From a virus, in IMG/VR virus record IMGVR_UViG_3300033148_006007, positions 1 through 34,485 of that record: a stretch of 34,485 bases of DNA; one strand, given 5' to 3'. The position numbers and the translations under genes are program-made. Under the pieces are notes generated by a model. That model was not told where the DNA came from. It did not search any database and saw only the letters and a program-made list of their open reading frames with translations. This document shows, piece after piece, positions 1 to 9,444 of this stretch. The first letter of the stretch is position 1, and every line of letters starts with the position of its first letter.

Positions 1-2
1 TA

Positions 3-1751
3 AGGGCCAATGCTACTTTGACAAATACTGCTTTGCTTGTGTCTGCCGCTACAGGGATGGACCATAAAAAAACAGCAGAACTTATGTCTCAGGCACATCT
101 TGAGCTTGGGGCTAGTCTAGAAGAGTCTGCCACCATGTTTGGAAAAATTGCAACTGTTGCCAAAGATTCTGGTTTGAGTTTTGGAAAGGTATCAGAATCT
201 ATAGTTAGTAATGCCGAATCACTTAAAATGTGGGGAGGTACGATTGGAAGTGTAGCGCCGTTGTTTGAGGCTTTTAACAAAACACTTGGTGACGGTCGCA
301 AGGGTTTAACAGCAGATGTACTAAAACAGTATGTTGGTGGATTACAGAGCATGGGTTTTGAAATGCGTGCGCTAATAGGTTTACAAGCCCCAGGCGGAGC
401 ACAAAGGGGCGCATTTGGTGCCGGACTAGAGATGGAAGCGCTTATGGAAGATAAAACTGGTGAAGGTATGGAAAAAATATCAAGTAATCTTATAAGTACT
501 CTCAAACAGTTTAGCGGCGGAAAGATGATTACACGAGAGGAAGCTATTGAGAATCCAGCCCTAGAAAGAAATTTTATTATGCAGCGCCAATTGTTGAAAC
601 AAATGGTAGGTGGTGATGACGCAACGGCAACCAGAATGCTAGATGCATTACAAACAATAGACAAAACTGGTTTAAAAACTGGTAGTGATGCACAAAAGGC
701 ATTTGGCGATCTTCTTGGTGCAGGAGAGAAAGTAAAAGATTCTACTACAGACGTTATAGCAAAAGTGGCTGCACAACAACTTGCCGCACAACATACATAT
801 GGCGAAGAAATGATCTCTGGACTGGCCGCAATTGTAGATAAATTGCCAGGGGCACGCGAATATCTTGGTGCAGCAAAAAAGACAGTTGATAGATCAATAG
901 GAAGAGGATCAATTGGCAAAGGAGATATTGAATATTTTGGCAAGGCATCAGGCAATGAAGCCGGCGCGAAGAAAGTTATTGATTGGGCTGAAGAAATACT
1001 TGGTACCGGTGAGGGACTAATATCTAGGGATCAACAAAAGAAGACGGCCTATGGAGCAAAAGCAGGGGAGTCAGTGGTAGGCAAAACGATGGAGACGCTG
1101 TTCAAAAGATTAGACCCTGATAGAAAATTTATTGGAGGCAAGAGAGTTACCAAGGAACAACGAGAAGAAATTAAAAAAACTGGAGAGATTCCTATTGAGC
1201 TTGCACGGCGTCCGATGCAAAACGCAATGAATTATATGGAACAAAGAATTACGAAAATAATGGGCAATAAAGATCTTGATCAACTCGGCGGCAGAAAAAG
1301 AGCAATGGTTGTTACCCTGGGACGCCAGAGGCAAGAATTGCAGGAAGCATTGGAAAAGAAATCTGTAAAACGAGAAACTTTGGTTGCGCCAACGCCCTCG
1401 TTAGAGGCTTCAAAAGAGGTTGTGAAAACATTAATGACCGTTCCAACACGTCGGGCACCTATGATGCAGGAAAAGCAACCACAAGAGCCACCTTCGTTAC
1501 CTATAGTGCAGGAAAAAGAGTTGGCCAGGGGATATATTAATAGAGCTACGACAGAAGCTGGGTCACATGAGCTTAATACAGGTAAGTCCATCGAGGCCGC
1601 AACGCAAATAGAAAAACGTGTAAAGGAAACAATGGAAATAGTTCAGCCCGAACCTGTAGTAATTGATGTAAAGCTTAATGTAGATAACAATGGAGTTAAA
1701 CAAGAGGTGTTAAAGGAAGTTCGTATAGAGCTTAGAAAAAGATCTAATTAG
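3..1751 (+). CDS. Probable tail tape measure protein, C-terminal part (5' end outside window)
   Basis: The reading frame is open to the left edge (codons run from position 3), so the true start lies upstream; the TTG at 18 is only the first possible start inside the window. About 580 codons are visible, ending in TAG. The product is rich in Ala, Gly, Lys and Glu and looks mostly helical, with short Gly-rich stretches (around codons 125-135) and no signal peptide. Its last 25 residues turn into a short beta-like tail with alternating Val/Ile. The call rests on composition and position: it lies directly before the tube-initiator, hub and spike genes, where contractile phages carry the tape measure protein that sets tail length and is packed inside the tube. 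I see no catalytic domain in the visible part. It could instead be a separate helical structural protein downstream of the tape measure gene. Confidence 0.6.
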   Translation, partial: RANATLTNTALLVSAATGMDHKKTAELMSQAHLELGASLEESATMFGKIATVAKDSGLSFGKVSESIVSNAESLKMWGGTIGSVAPLFEAFNKTLGDGRKGLTADVLKQYVGGLQSMGFEMRALIGLQAPGGAQRGAFGAGLEMEALMEDKTGEGMEKISSNLISTLKQFSGGKMITREEAIENPALERNFIMQRQLLKQMVGGDDATATRMLDALQTIDKTGLKTGSDAQKAFGDLLGAGEKVKDSTTDVIAKVAAQQLAAQHTYGEEMISGLAAIVDKLPGAREYLGAAKKTVDRSIGRGSIGKGDIEYFGKASGNEAGAKKVIDWAEEILGTGEGLISRDQQKKTAYGAKAGESVVGKTMETLFKRLDPDRKFIGGKRVTKEQREEIKKTGEIPIELARRPMQNAMNYMEQRITKIMGNKDLDQLGGRKRAMVVTLGRQRQELQEALEKKSVKRETLVAPTPSLEASKEVVKTLMTVPTRRAPMMQEKQPQEPPSLPIVQEKELARGYINRATTEAGSHELNTGKSIEAATQIEKRVKETMEIVQPEPVVIDVKLNVDNNGVKQEVLKEVRIELRKRSN

Positions 1752-1778
1752 AAAAGAGCTTATACAAACGAGGACAAT

Positions 1779-2645
1779 ATGGGCATTGATACTGATATAG
1801 AAAAAGGTTATGGGGATATTAGGCAGTTTGCTAATGATAATAGCGATACGTTGATGCAGTTACAACAAATGCTTTATGATCCGCCTAATGTTAGGATGGC
1901 GAATGGCATCACAAACCGTAAGCAACAGATAATGACATGGAGATTACCAAATGGAAGCTCTGTCCAAATGTATATTAACCCAGAAAACTTTGTTGTAAAT
2001 GAGAGCAAGCAGATTACCCAAACTCGTACTAAGGGCGGGTTTGTTGTTCAGTATTGGGGAGACAATCTTGCAAAGTTAAGTTTAAGTGGCACAACTGGAT
2101 CTTCTGGTGTTAAGGGAGTACAGGTTTTACGTGACATATATCGTGCAGAAAATCATGCGTTTGAGTTAGTTGCAGCGACACAATTGGAGGAACTAATAGA
2201 TATAGCCAACGACACTTCTGTTAAGGATTCTAATATTGCCAGATCAGTTTTTAATTCCGCCCAAACAATACGAGAAAGAACCTTTATTTTGCGCCCTACA
2301 CTTGCGTCGTTAGCCCTAAGTGTAATGTTGTTTTACCAAGGAATACAGTATCGCGGATTTTTTACAGAATTTTCGGTAACAGAAAGCACAGCACCGTTGG
2401 GTTTGTTTACTTATAATATGTCGTTTATGGTAACCGAAATACGCGGATCTAGGAAAAACTTCCTTCCATGGCACAAAGAACCGTTGGGTGACAGCCTATA
2501 TGGACAGGTTGTTTCTGGAACAATAAATGCGGTTGGCAATTCGTTGAGAAGTTTGGCAGGATTACCGCAACAATCTCAAAATCCTGAAAATTTCCACCCC
2601 GAGGACGCCCCGTTGTCTTTCGGAGATAATTCGTTAGGGATATAA
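1779..2645 (+). CDS. Tail tube initiator / peripheral baseplate hub-like structural protein
   Basis: This 288-aa protein starts at ATG 1779, four bases after a GAGGA ribosome binding site (1770-1774). Around residues 60-110 it has an 'INPENF...' segment followed by 'TKGGFVVQYWGDN' and 'LSLSGTTGS'. This pattern resembles the N-terminal domain of XkdP-type and other tube-initiator proteins, which cap the hub and start tube polymerisation. A second conserved-looking stretch, 'VMLFYQGIQYRGFFTEFSVTE' in part (about residues 190-215), fits the same beta-barrel family. I see no LysM repeat at the C-terminus, which is instead Pro/Asn-rich and probably flexible. Its place between the tape measure end and the giant hub supports a role in tube-baseplate joining. 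The family assignment is by motif resemblance only. Confidence 0.6.
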   Translation: MGIDTDIEKGYGDIRQFANDNSDTLMQLQQMLYDPPNVRMANGITNRKQQIMTWRLPNGSSVQMYINPENFVVNESKQITQTRTKGGFVVQYWGDNLAKLSLSGTTGSSGVKGVQVLRDIYRAENHAFELVAATQLEELIDIANDTSVKDSNIARSVFNSAQTIRERTFILRPTLASLALSVMLFYQGIQYRGFFTEFSVTESTAPLGLFTYNMSFMVTEIRGSRKNFLPWHKEPLGDSLYGQVVSGTINAVGNSLRSLAGLPQQSQNPENFHPEDAPLSFGDNSLGI

Positions 2646-2655
2646 GAATAATATT

Positions 2656-5600
2656 ATGAGTATTATATTTGGTTCAGATGCTGGTATACGAGATGACTCA
2701 TTCGATGGGTTTGTTGGTGATATTACAGATACGTTCAATAAAGTTGCAGATACTGTTAAGAATGCTATCGAAGGAAAAGGTCCTCCTGCTCCTCCGAGAG
2801 AAAACGTACATGTTGATACGGGATTCGCTAACGTTCCCGGCACATCGTTTGTTGGGTCGACTGTTGATAATGTTGATGACATAAAACAAAGACACATAAT
2901 ATCTCAAGAACCAAGTATGACAGTTTATATAAAGAAAAGGGCTTTTTGGGGACTCAAAAGCGAAAATGAATCGAAGTTTATGGACAGCGGCGAGAAGCTT
3001 TTTATGCGTTCTTCTAAAATTCTTTTTGAAAAAAAATGTAATCAAATCGCATCATACGAAGCCTTAACAAAGTTATCGAAACTTGTTACAGAAGATGCGG
3101 GGTTAGACGCACAACATATTGCGGAAATAATGGAATTAATTAAAACCGTATTAGGAAATTCTCATACCGCGTTAGATGATTCTGCTGGAGCCATTAAATC
3201 ACGTGATCCAGATAATTTATCGTTTGTCGCCACGATTGATGAATCATTACTTGATCAAAAAAATACATTAAGTGAATCCGCCGAGGACTTACTTGAGTAT
3301 CTTAGCGAAATAAAGAAGAAGCAAGCAACGTTAAGCCAAGCAACCAATACAACTTGGGTAATCGATCCGAATACAAAAGATATTTCTGGTGTTGGCCGTG
3401 GATCTGGTGTCATAGAACTTACTTTGGTAAGCAACGCAAGTACATCTTTGGGTATACAGGGCGGAGGTACTATAAACTTTACCGCACAGGATCCATATAA
3501 TCTAATGAAGATCACAACAGATGATGTTGAGATTGCCGTTTCTGCTGCCAAACTAGAGAGTGATATATTTAATGATAGCGACAAGTATGGAGGACAAGTA
3601 GAGCTCAAAGGCGCGGCCACAATATTAGATGAAGCAAGAAGTAAAGAAGAAATACTGAGGAACATACGAGAGAACAAGATTGCTAGTATATTGGGCTTTG
3701 ATAGAACGATTGTTGGAAAATCCTCGATGGCTGAGATAGTTTTTGAAATTAACCCAACTTCCTCCGCGACCGATAGAGTTGTGGCGTATACAACATCGGT
3801 AGATGTTCCTCCGTTTAATAAAGATAGTTTCAGGATCGCGATGTTACAACTGCCAGCAGAACAACAGCTTACATCGGAAGAAGACGACTTGGTAGTACAG
3901 ATTTTTGAACTTTTGGGTGATTATGTTGATGCCGTTCAATCGATCAATACAAGAATAATAGATAACAACAAAGATAGCGACGTCACATATGCTAGAAGAC
4001 ATATGCGCGCTCATTATCTTGGTAAATCTATAATTCAGCCTATGGACAGCGTACACGTTTATATGCGTGGCAATACTGTAAAGCACAACGAAATTGTTGG
4101 TCCTCTTAGCACAATATTAAATAATTCCAGCTTTATAGACGAAATTGCCAAAAATAGCGATGTATCCGATGCAGTTATAGAAGCAGAAATGGAACAATTT
4201 GATATTAGTGGCCTAAAGATTCCTGTCGAATTTTACAAAGCCATGAGAACAAGTAGTTTTATGAGAAATGCCGGAACTCATGTTTTTGGCGGAGTTGTTA
4301 GTTCTGTATCTGAATCATATAATGCGAGTAATGGAACATATGTATTAAATGTAAATGGCGAAAGTAATTTAAAATGGCTAAATCTGTCTCGTGTGAATAC
4401 TTCTCCATCACTTGCTCAGCCAAAGGGAATGTTGGAAGACCCACTTACCCCATTTGATTACAAAACAGATGAAGCTACCGGACTCATTACAAAAGAGCCG
4501 CCGTTGTTGAGTATGAATATAGACGCAATGAATGATAACAAAATTAGAGACAAACATGGTGTTGGAAATGGGGCTCTTATTAGAAACAAAAGTGACGGAG
4601 ACCAAGACCAAATACCATTTGAAGAAAAGATGCGTATAGTTTGGAAACATGCGCCTGGGGTTGTATACCAATGGAAACATGGGGTGGCAGTTGCAACGTA
4701 CGATGTTAATTTATCGACATCTTTACAGGGAAAGGAGAATGATCTGGCGTTCCTAACCAGATATGTTGGGCTTACTTTGGTTGATCAGCCGTTTTCTGGA
4801 TTAGATGCTGCGGATATTGTTAGTTTATTGGTCACAGGGTATCCACACAGTGCGGGCAAGTTTTATGACAATGCGAAAGGAATTGGTACATTTACAACTG
4901 CTGGGTCAAATGCCGCCCCAAGCTATTTTCATTCGTTTTTTGATATCACCAGAACTACAAACAATGTGTTAGGAAATTTTCGTCCGTTTCGTGCGGTCGG
5001 CCTAGATGGACGATTAGCAGCTAGAAGATTATCTTTACAAACTTTCCTTAAGGAGGGTTATACAAAAGTAGACCAATTAAGGTCTGAAGTAGCAGCCAAT
5101 AGAGACAGACTTTTGTCAATAGATACGCGGCCAGAGGGAATAGTAACGCTCGAAATATTGCGCCAAAATGTAGAAAATGCAGAAAAGATTTATAAAGATA
5201 CTGGTTCAGATGCACCAGTAATAGAAGCACAAAGAATTTTTGACGAAAATGTAAAATCTGAGGGTAAACGCGATTTAACAAAACGTGCGTTAAAGGACGT
5301 AATAGGTAACCTGGAATCTCGTATAAGAACAGAGCTTGGTAATTTGGCAGAAAGCGCTAATCAGGCAAAAGAAGATAAGGTGATAGCTGACACGAGAAAT
5401 ATAGTTTTCAAACTAGACGAGATCCCAACAGGTTTGCCGAGTGAAGCACAGGAAGAAACAGAAAAAAGTATTAGACTTAGAAACAAAGTATTGCAAGTTA
5501 GAACGCAACATGATTGCAAATTTGGTACCGACGAGAACCTATTTATAGTTTCTGATCACTACGACAATGATAGAGAAATTCAGGCATTTGTAAGTAGGCT

Positions 5601-7461
5601 AAAACAGCAACAAAACTTATTCAACAGCCAATACCAACATCCAATAGAGATTTGTAACCAAGTTGCCGAAACTTTGGATTTTGAATTTTTTTGTGATACG
5701 ATGGGCCACATACAGTTTAGGCCGCCACAATATAATAGGGTTCCGCTATCGCTAGTTCTAAAAATGTTTTTATTGAACAATAAAAACGGTGTGCAGCTCT
5801 ACCCAGAGTTTCTTAAAAAAATGTTTAATACCAAACTCGAAACATTGCAAAATGAGGCTCAAGCGCTAGATAGTGAGATAAAAATTGATGCCCTTTCTTT
5901 AAATATGGATATACAGAAAGAAGAAGCGACAAAAATATTACAAAAATCTGCCTCAAGCGAAGATATTACTGGCAATGTGTATTTTACAACAAACACCGAT
6001 CCAATTAGTAAGAATGATGTTGTAAGTTGTGCAGAAGCAATTGTGGCTTATGCAAACCAGATCGAGGGCTTAACTGGTCGTAAATCAGAATTACAGGATA
6101 TCGATAAGACAACCGAGCATATACTTGCGTTAAATGACCCAAAGAATATACAGGTTAATTCACAAAGATTACGTGTAGCAAATCGTTTGCAGTCGCTGGT
6201 TAGTAAGAAACAGCAAATCGACACATTGTTGTCTAAGCTTGAAAGCCGTGCAAACAAGTTTAAGGAAGCAGAACCGTTTACGAATTTTTCTTCCAAAGAG
6301 GCTGGAGATTTTCTTGCTCCATATCAAGATCTTATTGAGGATGATTTTAATGATTTTCTTGGACCAGGATCATCTAAACGATTCATTATATATGATGACC
6401 AGATAATACGATCTGATTTTACCGAAAGCGATAAAAATGCTTATTGCCGCGTTGATGTAAACGGGCAACATGATTTTATTGGTGCGCCCGGAGAAATTGT
6501 ACAAGGACTTCCATCTGTATGGGCTGGAGCAACAGACTTTGATATGTGGAGAATGTATGGGTATCGTGCTTTACCAACCCAGGTTAAGCCGTTTTTAAAA
6601 GACGCCAAAGACCAATGTGCTCCGTATGCTTTGTTTTTGTTAGCTAGAGCCAAACAAGATGTTGTTACTGGCTCAATAACAATACCGGGAAACGAATATT
6701 ATCAATTAGGGGACGTAATATACATAAACTCAAGAGATATGTTGTTTTATGTATGGAATGTTAAACATGATTTTTCGTATGAAGGCGGTACATTTACAAC
6801 GACTCTTGAGTGTAAATATGGGCATTCGCTTGGTGAATATATACCAACTCCTCTTGATGTTATAGGTAAACAATTAATTCGTGATCAAGAAAAATTTAAT
6901 AGAACGCTTGTGTCTAGAGAAACAACCAGTGATGTTGGTGGGATTCATCTTGGGCTGGTTATTTTTGAAAACGAAGCAAGCGATAATGAAAGAAAAGCAA
7001 TGTTAACAGAACCAAATGCAAGAACCAATATAACAGAGCTTAAAAGATCTTTACTGGTGGCACGAAACTATATACACAGTACTAAACCAGAAGATTTTCC
7101 AAAAGTAGAGGTTCGTGGGTGGATAGATAGCGATGATGATCGAGAAAAAGTAGAAAATAGAATGGCAGAGGTTATTAGTTGGTTGCAACATCCCAGCGGC
7201 AGGTGGCTAAAATATAGTTCTGAGGATAGATATATTGAGATAAAACCAATATACTATGATTCTAAATTGGATGACAATCATATAACAAACAAAGTTTTTA
7301 AAATAGATGACGAACATGATAATGTTACGGCGGTTAATCTTGCGAAGGATTTGGTCGGTGAAGATAAATCAAGACTTAGGATACCAAATGAAGAAGTCTA
7401 TAATGTATCACAATCGAGAGAGCCGTATAATATAATAGAAATAGTTTTATTGCTCAAATAG
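2656..7461 (+). CDS. Giant baseplate hub protein (gp27/gpD-like)
   Basis: At 1601 aa this is about four times the length of T4 gp27 (391 aa). Hub signatures are spread along it. A tudor-like start 'FGGVVSSVSESYNASNG...VNGESNLKWLNL' lies near residues 540-575. A typical hub block 'ICNQVAETLDFEFFCDTMG', then 'IQFRPPQYN', lies near 995-1025. The closing beta-barrel pattern 'YYQLGDVIYINSRDMLFYV', then 'GGTFTTTLECKYGHSLGEY', lies near 1350-1395. Helical, probably coiled-coil insertions lie near 800-910 and 1050-1160. The first 250 residues and the last 200 are not recognised. In phages the hub trimer joins the tail tube to the central spike, and the spike gene follows 12 bases downstream. The start has only a weak ribosome binding site (AGGGA about 15 bases upstream), 10 bases after the previous stop. 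The stop is TAG. Confidence 0.8.
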   Translation: MSIIFGSDAGIRDDSFDGFVGDITDTFNKVADTVKNAIEGKGPPAPPRENVHVDTGFANVPGTSFVGSTVDNVDDIKQRHIISQEPSMTVYIKKRAFWGLKSENESKFMDSGEKLFMRSSKILFEKKCNQIASYEALTKLSKLVTEDAGLDAQHIAEIMELIKTVLGNSHTALDDSAGAIKSRDPDNLSFVATIDESLLDQKNTLSESAEDLLEYLSEIKKKQATLSQATNTTWVIDPNTKDISGVGRGSGVIELTLVSNASTSLGIQGGGTINFTAQDPYNLMKITTDDVEIAVSAAKLESDIFNDSDKYGGQVELKGAATILDEARSKEEILRNIRENKIASILGFDRTIVGKSSMAEIVFEINPTSSATDRVVAYTTSVDVPPFNKDSFRIAMLQLPAEQQLTSEEDDLVVQIFELLGDYVDAVQSINTRIIDNNKDSDVTYARRHMRAHYLGKSIIQPMDSVHVYMRGNTVKHNEIVGPLSTILNNSSFIDEIAKNSDVSDAVIEAEMEQFDISGLKIPVEFYKAMRTSSFMRNAGTHVFGGVVSSVSESYNASNGTYVLNVNGESNLKWLNLSRVNTSPSLAQPKGMLEDPLTPFDYKTDEATGLITKEPPLLSMNIDAMNDNKIRDKHGVGNGALIRNKSDGDQDQIPFEEKMRIVWKHAPGVVYQWKHGVAVATYDVNLSTSLQGKENDLAFLTRYVGLTLVDQPFSGLDAADIVSLLVTGYPHSAGKFYDNAKGIGTFTTAGSNAAPSYFHSFFDITRTTNNVLGNFRPFRAVGLDGRLAARRLSLQTFLKEGYTKVDQLRSEVAANRDRLLSIDTRPEGIVTLEILRQNVENAEKIYKDTGSDAPVIEAQRIFDENVKSEGKRDLTKRALKDVIGNLESRIRTELGNLAESANQAKEDKVIADTRNIVFKLDEIPTGLPSEAQEETEKSIRLRNKVLQVRTQHDCKFGTDENLFIVSDHYDNDREIQAFVSRLKQQQNLFNSQYQHPIEICNQVAETLDFEFFCDTMGHIQFRPPQYNRVPLSLVLKMFLLNNKNGVQLYPEFLKKMFNTKLETLQNEAQALDSEIKIDALSLNMDIQKEEATKILQKSASSEDITGNVYFTTNTDPISKNDVVSCAEAIVAYANQIEGLTGRKSELQDIDKTTEHILALNDPKNIQVNSQRLRVANRLQSLVSKKQQIDTLLSKLESRANKFKEAEPFTNFSSKEAGDFLAPYQDLIEDDFNDFLGPGSSKRFIIYDDQIIRSDFTESDKNAYCRVDVNGQHDFIGAPGEIVQGLPSVWAGATDFDMWRMYGYRALPTQVKPFLKDAKDQCAPYALFLLARAKQDVVTGSITIPGNEYYQLGDVIYINSRDMLFYVWNVKHDFSYEGGTFTTTLECKYGHSLGEYIPTPLDVIGKQLIRDQEKFNRTLVSRETTSDVGGIHLGLVIFENEASDNERKAMLTEPNARTNITELKRSLLVARNYIHSTKPEDFPKVEVRGWIDSDDDREKVENRMAEVISWLQHPSGRWLKYSSEDRYIEIKPIYYDSKLDDNHITNKVFKIDDEHDNVTAVNLAKDLVGEDKSRLRIPNEEVYNVSQSREPYNIIEIVLLLK

Positions 7462-7473
7462 TATGGAGGCACT

Positions 7474-9426
7474 ATGGAAGCACCACTCAAAACAAGTACT
7501 TCGTTGAGACTAGCTACAGTTATTGATGTGGGTACAACGCTTGTGACGTGTAGGTATCTCGGCCGGGCTGGAGAAAACCCATTCGATTGTCCGGTTCCAC
7601 ATCCATATGTCGGAAGAGCAGGGGGAATTTTTATAGGTATCGAAAAAGGTACTGTTGTTTTGGTTTCAGAGGGTCCAAGCGAAGAAAGATTTATTATAGC
7701 TTGCGTTCCAATTAAACAGCAGTTTTTTGATCAAGAGGGTGTAGAGGATACATTGTATAACAATACACCGTATCCAGAGGTTATAGAGGGCCAATTAGTG
7801 CTACGGGCTAGTGGGAATGGATCATATATCGGTATACACCCAGATGGAGACATATCGTTAGATGCCGGAGCTGGCGACGACGGGGCTGATTTTGAATTAT
7901 CTGGAGACTCTAGGGCATTATTTGTTAGGGTAGATAATAAGTATAGTTTCACTGAAGCTGGAAGAAGTATAGAAGGTGTTGTGCGCAGGGATAAGAACAC
8001 AAAAGAGGAAGTTCTTGATACAGAAACTTTTGATTTCTTAACGGGCGAAGGGTATGATAAATTATTAAAACCAATTGGAAGATTGCCACAATATGAAACC
8101 TCACATGATACGCTTAAATTTGAGCGAAACTTTATTCGTAATCCGGCCTTAATCGAGAAACGAAATATTGTATACGAATATGCTGATAGTTTTGTGCTTG
8201 GGAAGTTGACAAACGAATCTAAGGCTATGATCGACATTCAACATGGCGAGCAGGTAGATAGGAATATAGGAGCTAGAAGCAATAGAAGAACCGATATTTT
8301 AAATCTCAACATGCTAAATTATAATCACCTGATCGAAAAGGTCGAGGGCACACTGGTTGATATTTACGGCAATGTATTGAATATAAACAGAGGTGTTATA
8401 GGTTTTCCAGATCTTAAATCATTGGGATTATCGGATGACCAAGGCGCGACACAAACTGCAGTTCAAACCATGTACGACTATATGCGTAGGTCAATCAAAT
8501 ATCACTTCGAAATTAATTCAAGAAAGAACATTGATGACGATGAACCTGCGCGTGGAAAGAACACCATACAGAATCGAGAACACAGCAGGTGGAGCATTGA
8601 TATAGATGGAGAGGGGCTTACTAAACTTAACATTCCTGCTTCGTCTAATGTCGGAAACATCCCAGTGCTCAGCAGATATTTTACATCAAGAAACGAGAAT
8701 GACAAGGAATCCGGAAGCTTTAAGTCGAAAGATAGAAAAGACATTAAGATATCGTCTTTTAGTAATAAAGGTCCAACAATTGTGGACACGTCTTATGTGC
8801 CAGATACTATAGATGAAAGCACTGTTACTGCCGGCACTGCATATCATGATTTATTTCAAGTGGCCGAATCGATTTTTAGTTCAGGGAAAAACAAAACACC
8901 ATCTAATCGTTTGTCTGCCAAAATAAATAATAAAATTGGGGATTCGGATGCCAACGCTGGTGGACGAAGCTTACATGCAAACCTAGATGGAAGTGCCGTT
9001 ATATCAATAGGTGCAGACAACATTGATTCAAAATCGCTATTATTAGATCTTGAGGGTGGTGTTGTCTCTCATTATGGTACAGATAATGATGGTCGAAGCA
9101 TAATTCACCAATCTGATGGAACTGTGCTTATGCAAATTGGATCACAAAATACACCAGGAAGACTTGAACTACATCTGGTAAATGGATCTAATGCACAAAA
9201 AATAATTATAGACGAACGCGGAATGACAATTGATGTACAAGGAAGTATGGTACTAAATGCATCAGAAAATATAGGAATCAACGCCGGTGCAGAAATGATG
9301 ATTGCTGGAGCCCATGTAACAGTACATGGTTCTGTTGATGCAAGTCCCGAAGGCGAAAGACTTGTGAATGCTGGATCAACTACTATAGTTCCAACAGGAT
9401 TGCCACACCTTGGTATGTTTGGTTAA
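7474..9426 (+). CDS. Central baseplate spike protein (gp5/gpV/VgrG-like, OB-fold plus beta-helix)
   Basis: ATG 7474 follows GGAGG (7465-7469). The 650-aa product opens with an OB-fold of the gpV/gp5 type: 'LATVIDVGTTLVTCRYL', 'PYVGRAGGIFIGIEKGTVVLV' and 'RFIIACVP' (residues 11-80). The C-terminal quarter (about 490-650) has short alternating beta repeats such as 'DLEGGVVSHYGTDNDGRS', 'GRLELHLVNGSNAQKIII', 'GMTIDVQGSMVLNASENIGINAG' in part, and 'AGAHVTVHG', as expected for a triple-stranded beta-helix needle. It ends in a Gly/Pro/His-rich tip 'TGLPHLGMFG'. No lysozyme domain like that of T4 gp5 is visible; residues 100-480 are unassigned. The spike pierces the outer host envelope. It sits directly after the hub gene, the usual partner. 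I see no PAAR gene in the window, so the tip may be built in. Confidence 0.82.
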   Translation: MEAPLKTSTSLRLATVIDVGTTLVTCRYLGRAGENPFDCPVPHPYVGRAGGIFIGIEKGTVVLVSEGPSEERFIIACVPIKQQFFDQEGVEDTLYNNTPYPEVIEGQLVLRASGNGSYIGIHPDGDISLDAGAGDDGADFELSGDSRALFVRVDNKYSFTEAGRSIEGVVRRDKNTKEEVLDTETFDFLTGEGYDKLLKPIGRLPQYETSHDTLKFERNFIRNPALIEKRNIVYEYADSFVLGKLTNESKAMIDIQHGEQVDRNIGARSNRRTDILNLNMLNYNHLIEKVEGTLVDIYGNVLNINRGVIGFPDLKSLGLSDDQGATQTAVQTMYDYMRRSIKYHFEINSRKNIDDDEPARGKNTIQNREHSRWSIDIDGEGLTKLNIPASSNVGNIPVLSRYFTSRNENDKESGSFKSKDRKDIKISSFSNKGPTIVDTSYVPDTIDESTVTAGTAYHDLFQVAESIFSSGKNKTPSNRLSAKINNKIGDSDANAGGRSLHANLDGSAVISIGADNIDSKSLLLDLEGGVVSHYGTDNDGRSIIHQSDGTVLMQIGSQNTPGRLELHLVNGSNAQKIIIDERGMTIDVQGSMVLNASENIGINAGAEMMIAGAHVTVHGSVDASPEGERLVNAGSTTIVPTGLPHLGMFG

Positions 9427-9444
9427 TATTATGGAGACAGATTT

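Noticed and set aside
89-955. Long minus-strand open frame (288 codons) opposite the tape-measure-like gene
   Set aside because: Its product is a low-complexity Ser/Pro/Ile/Leu string of the type produced by reading a real gene backwards, and no ribosome binding site or neighbour supports it.
7731-8237. Minus-strand open frame (168 codons) opposite the spike gene
   Set aside because: Ser/Pro-rich antisense shadow; the + strand OB-fold and spike reading is convincing.
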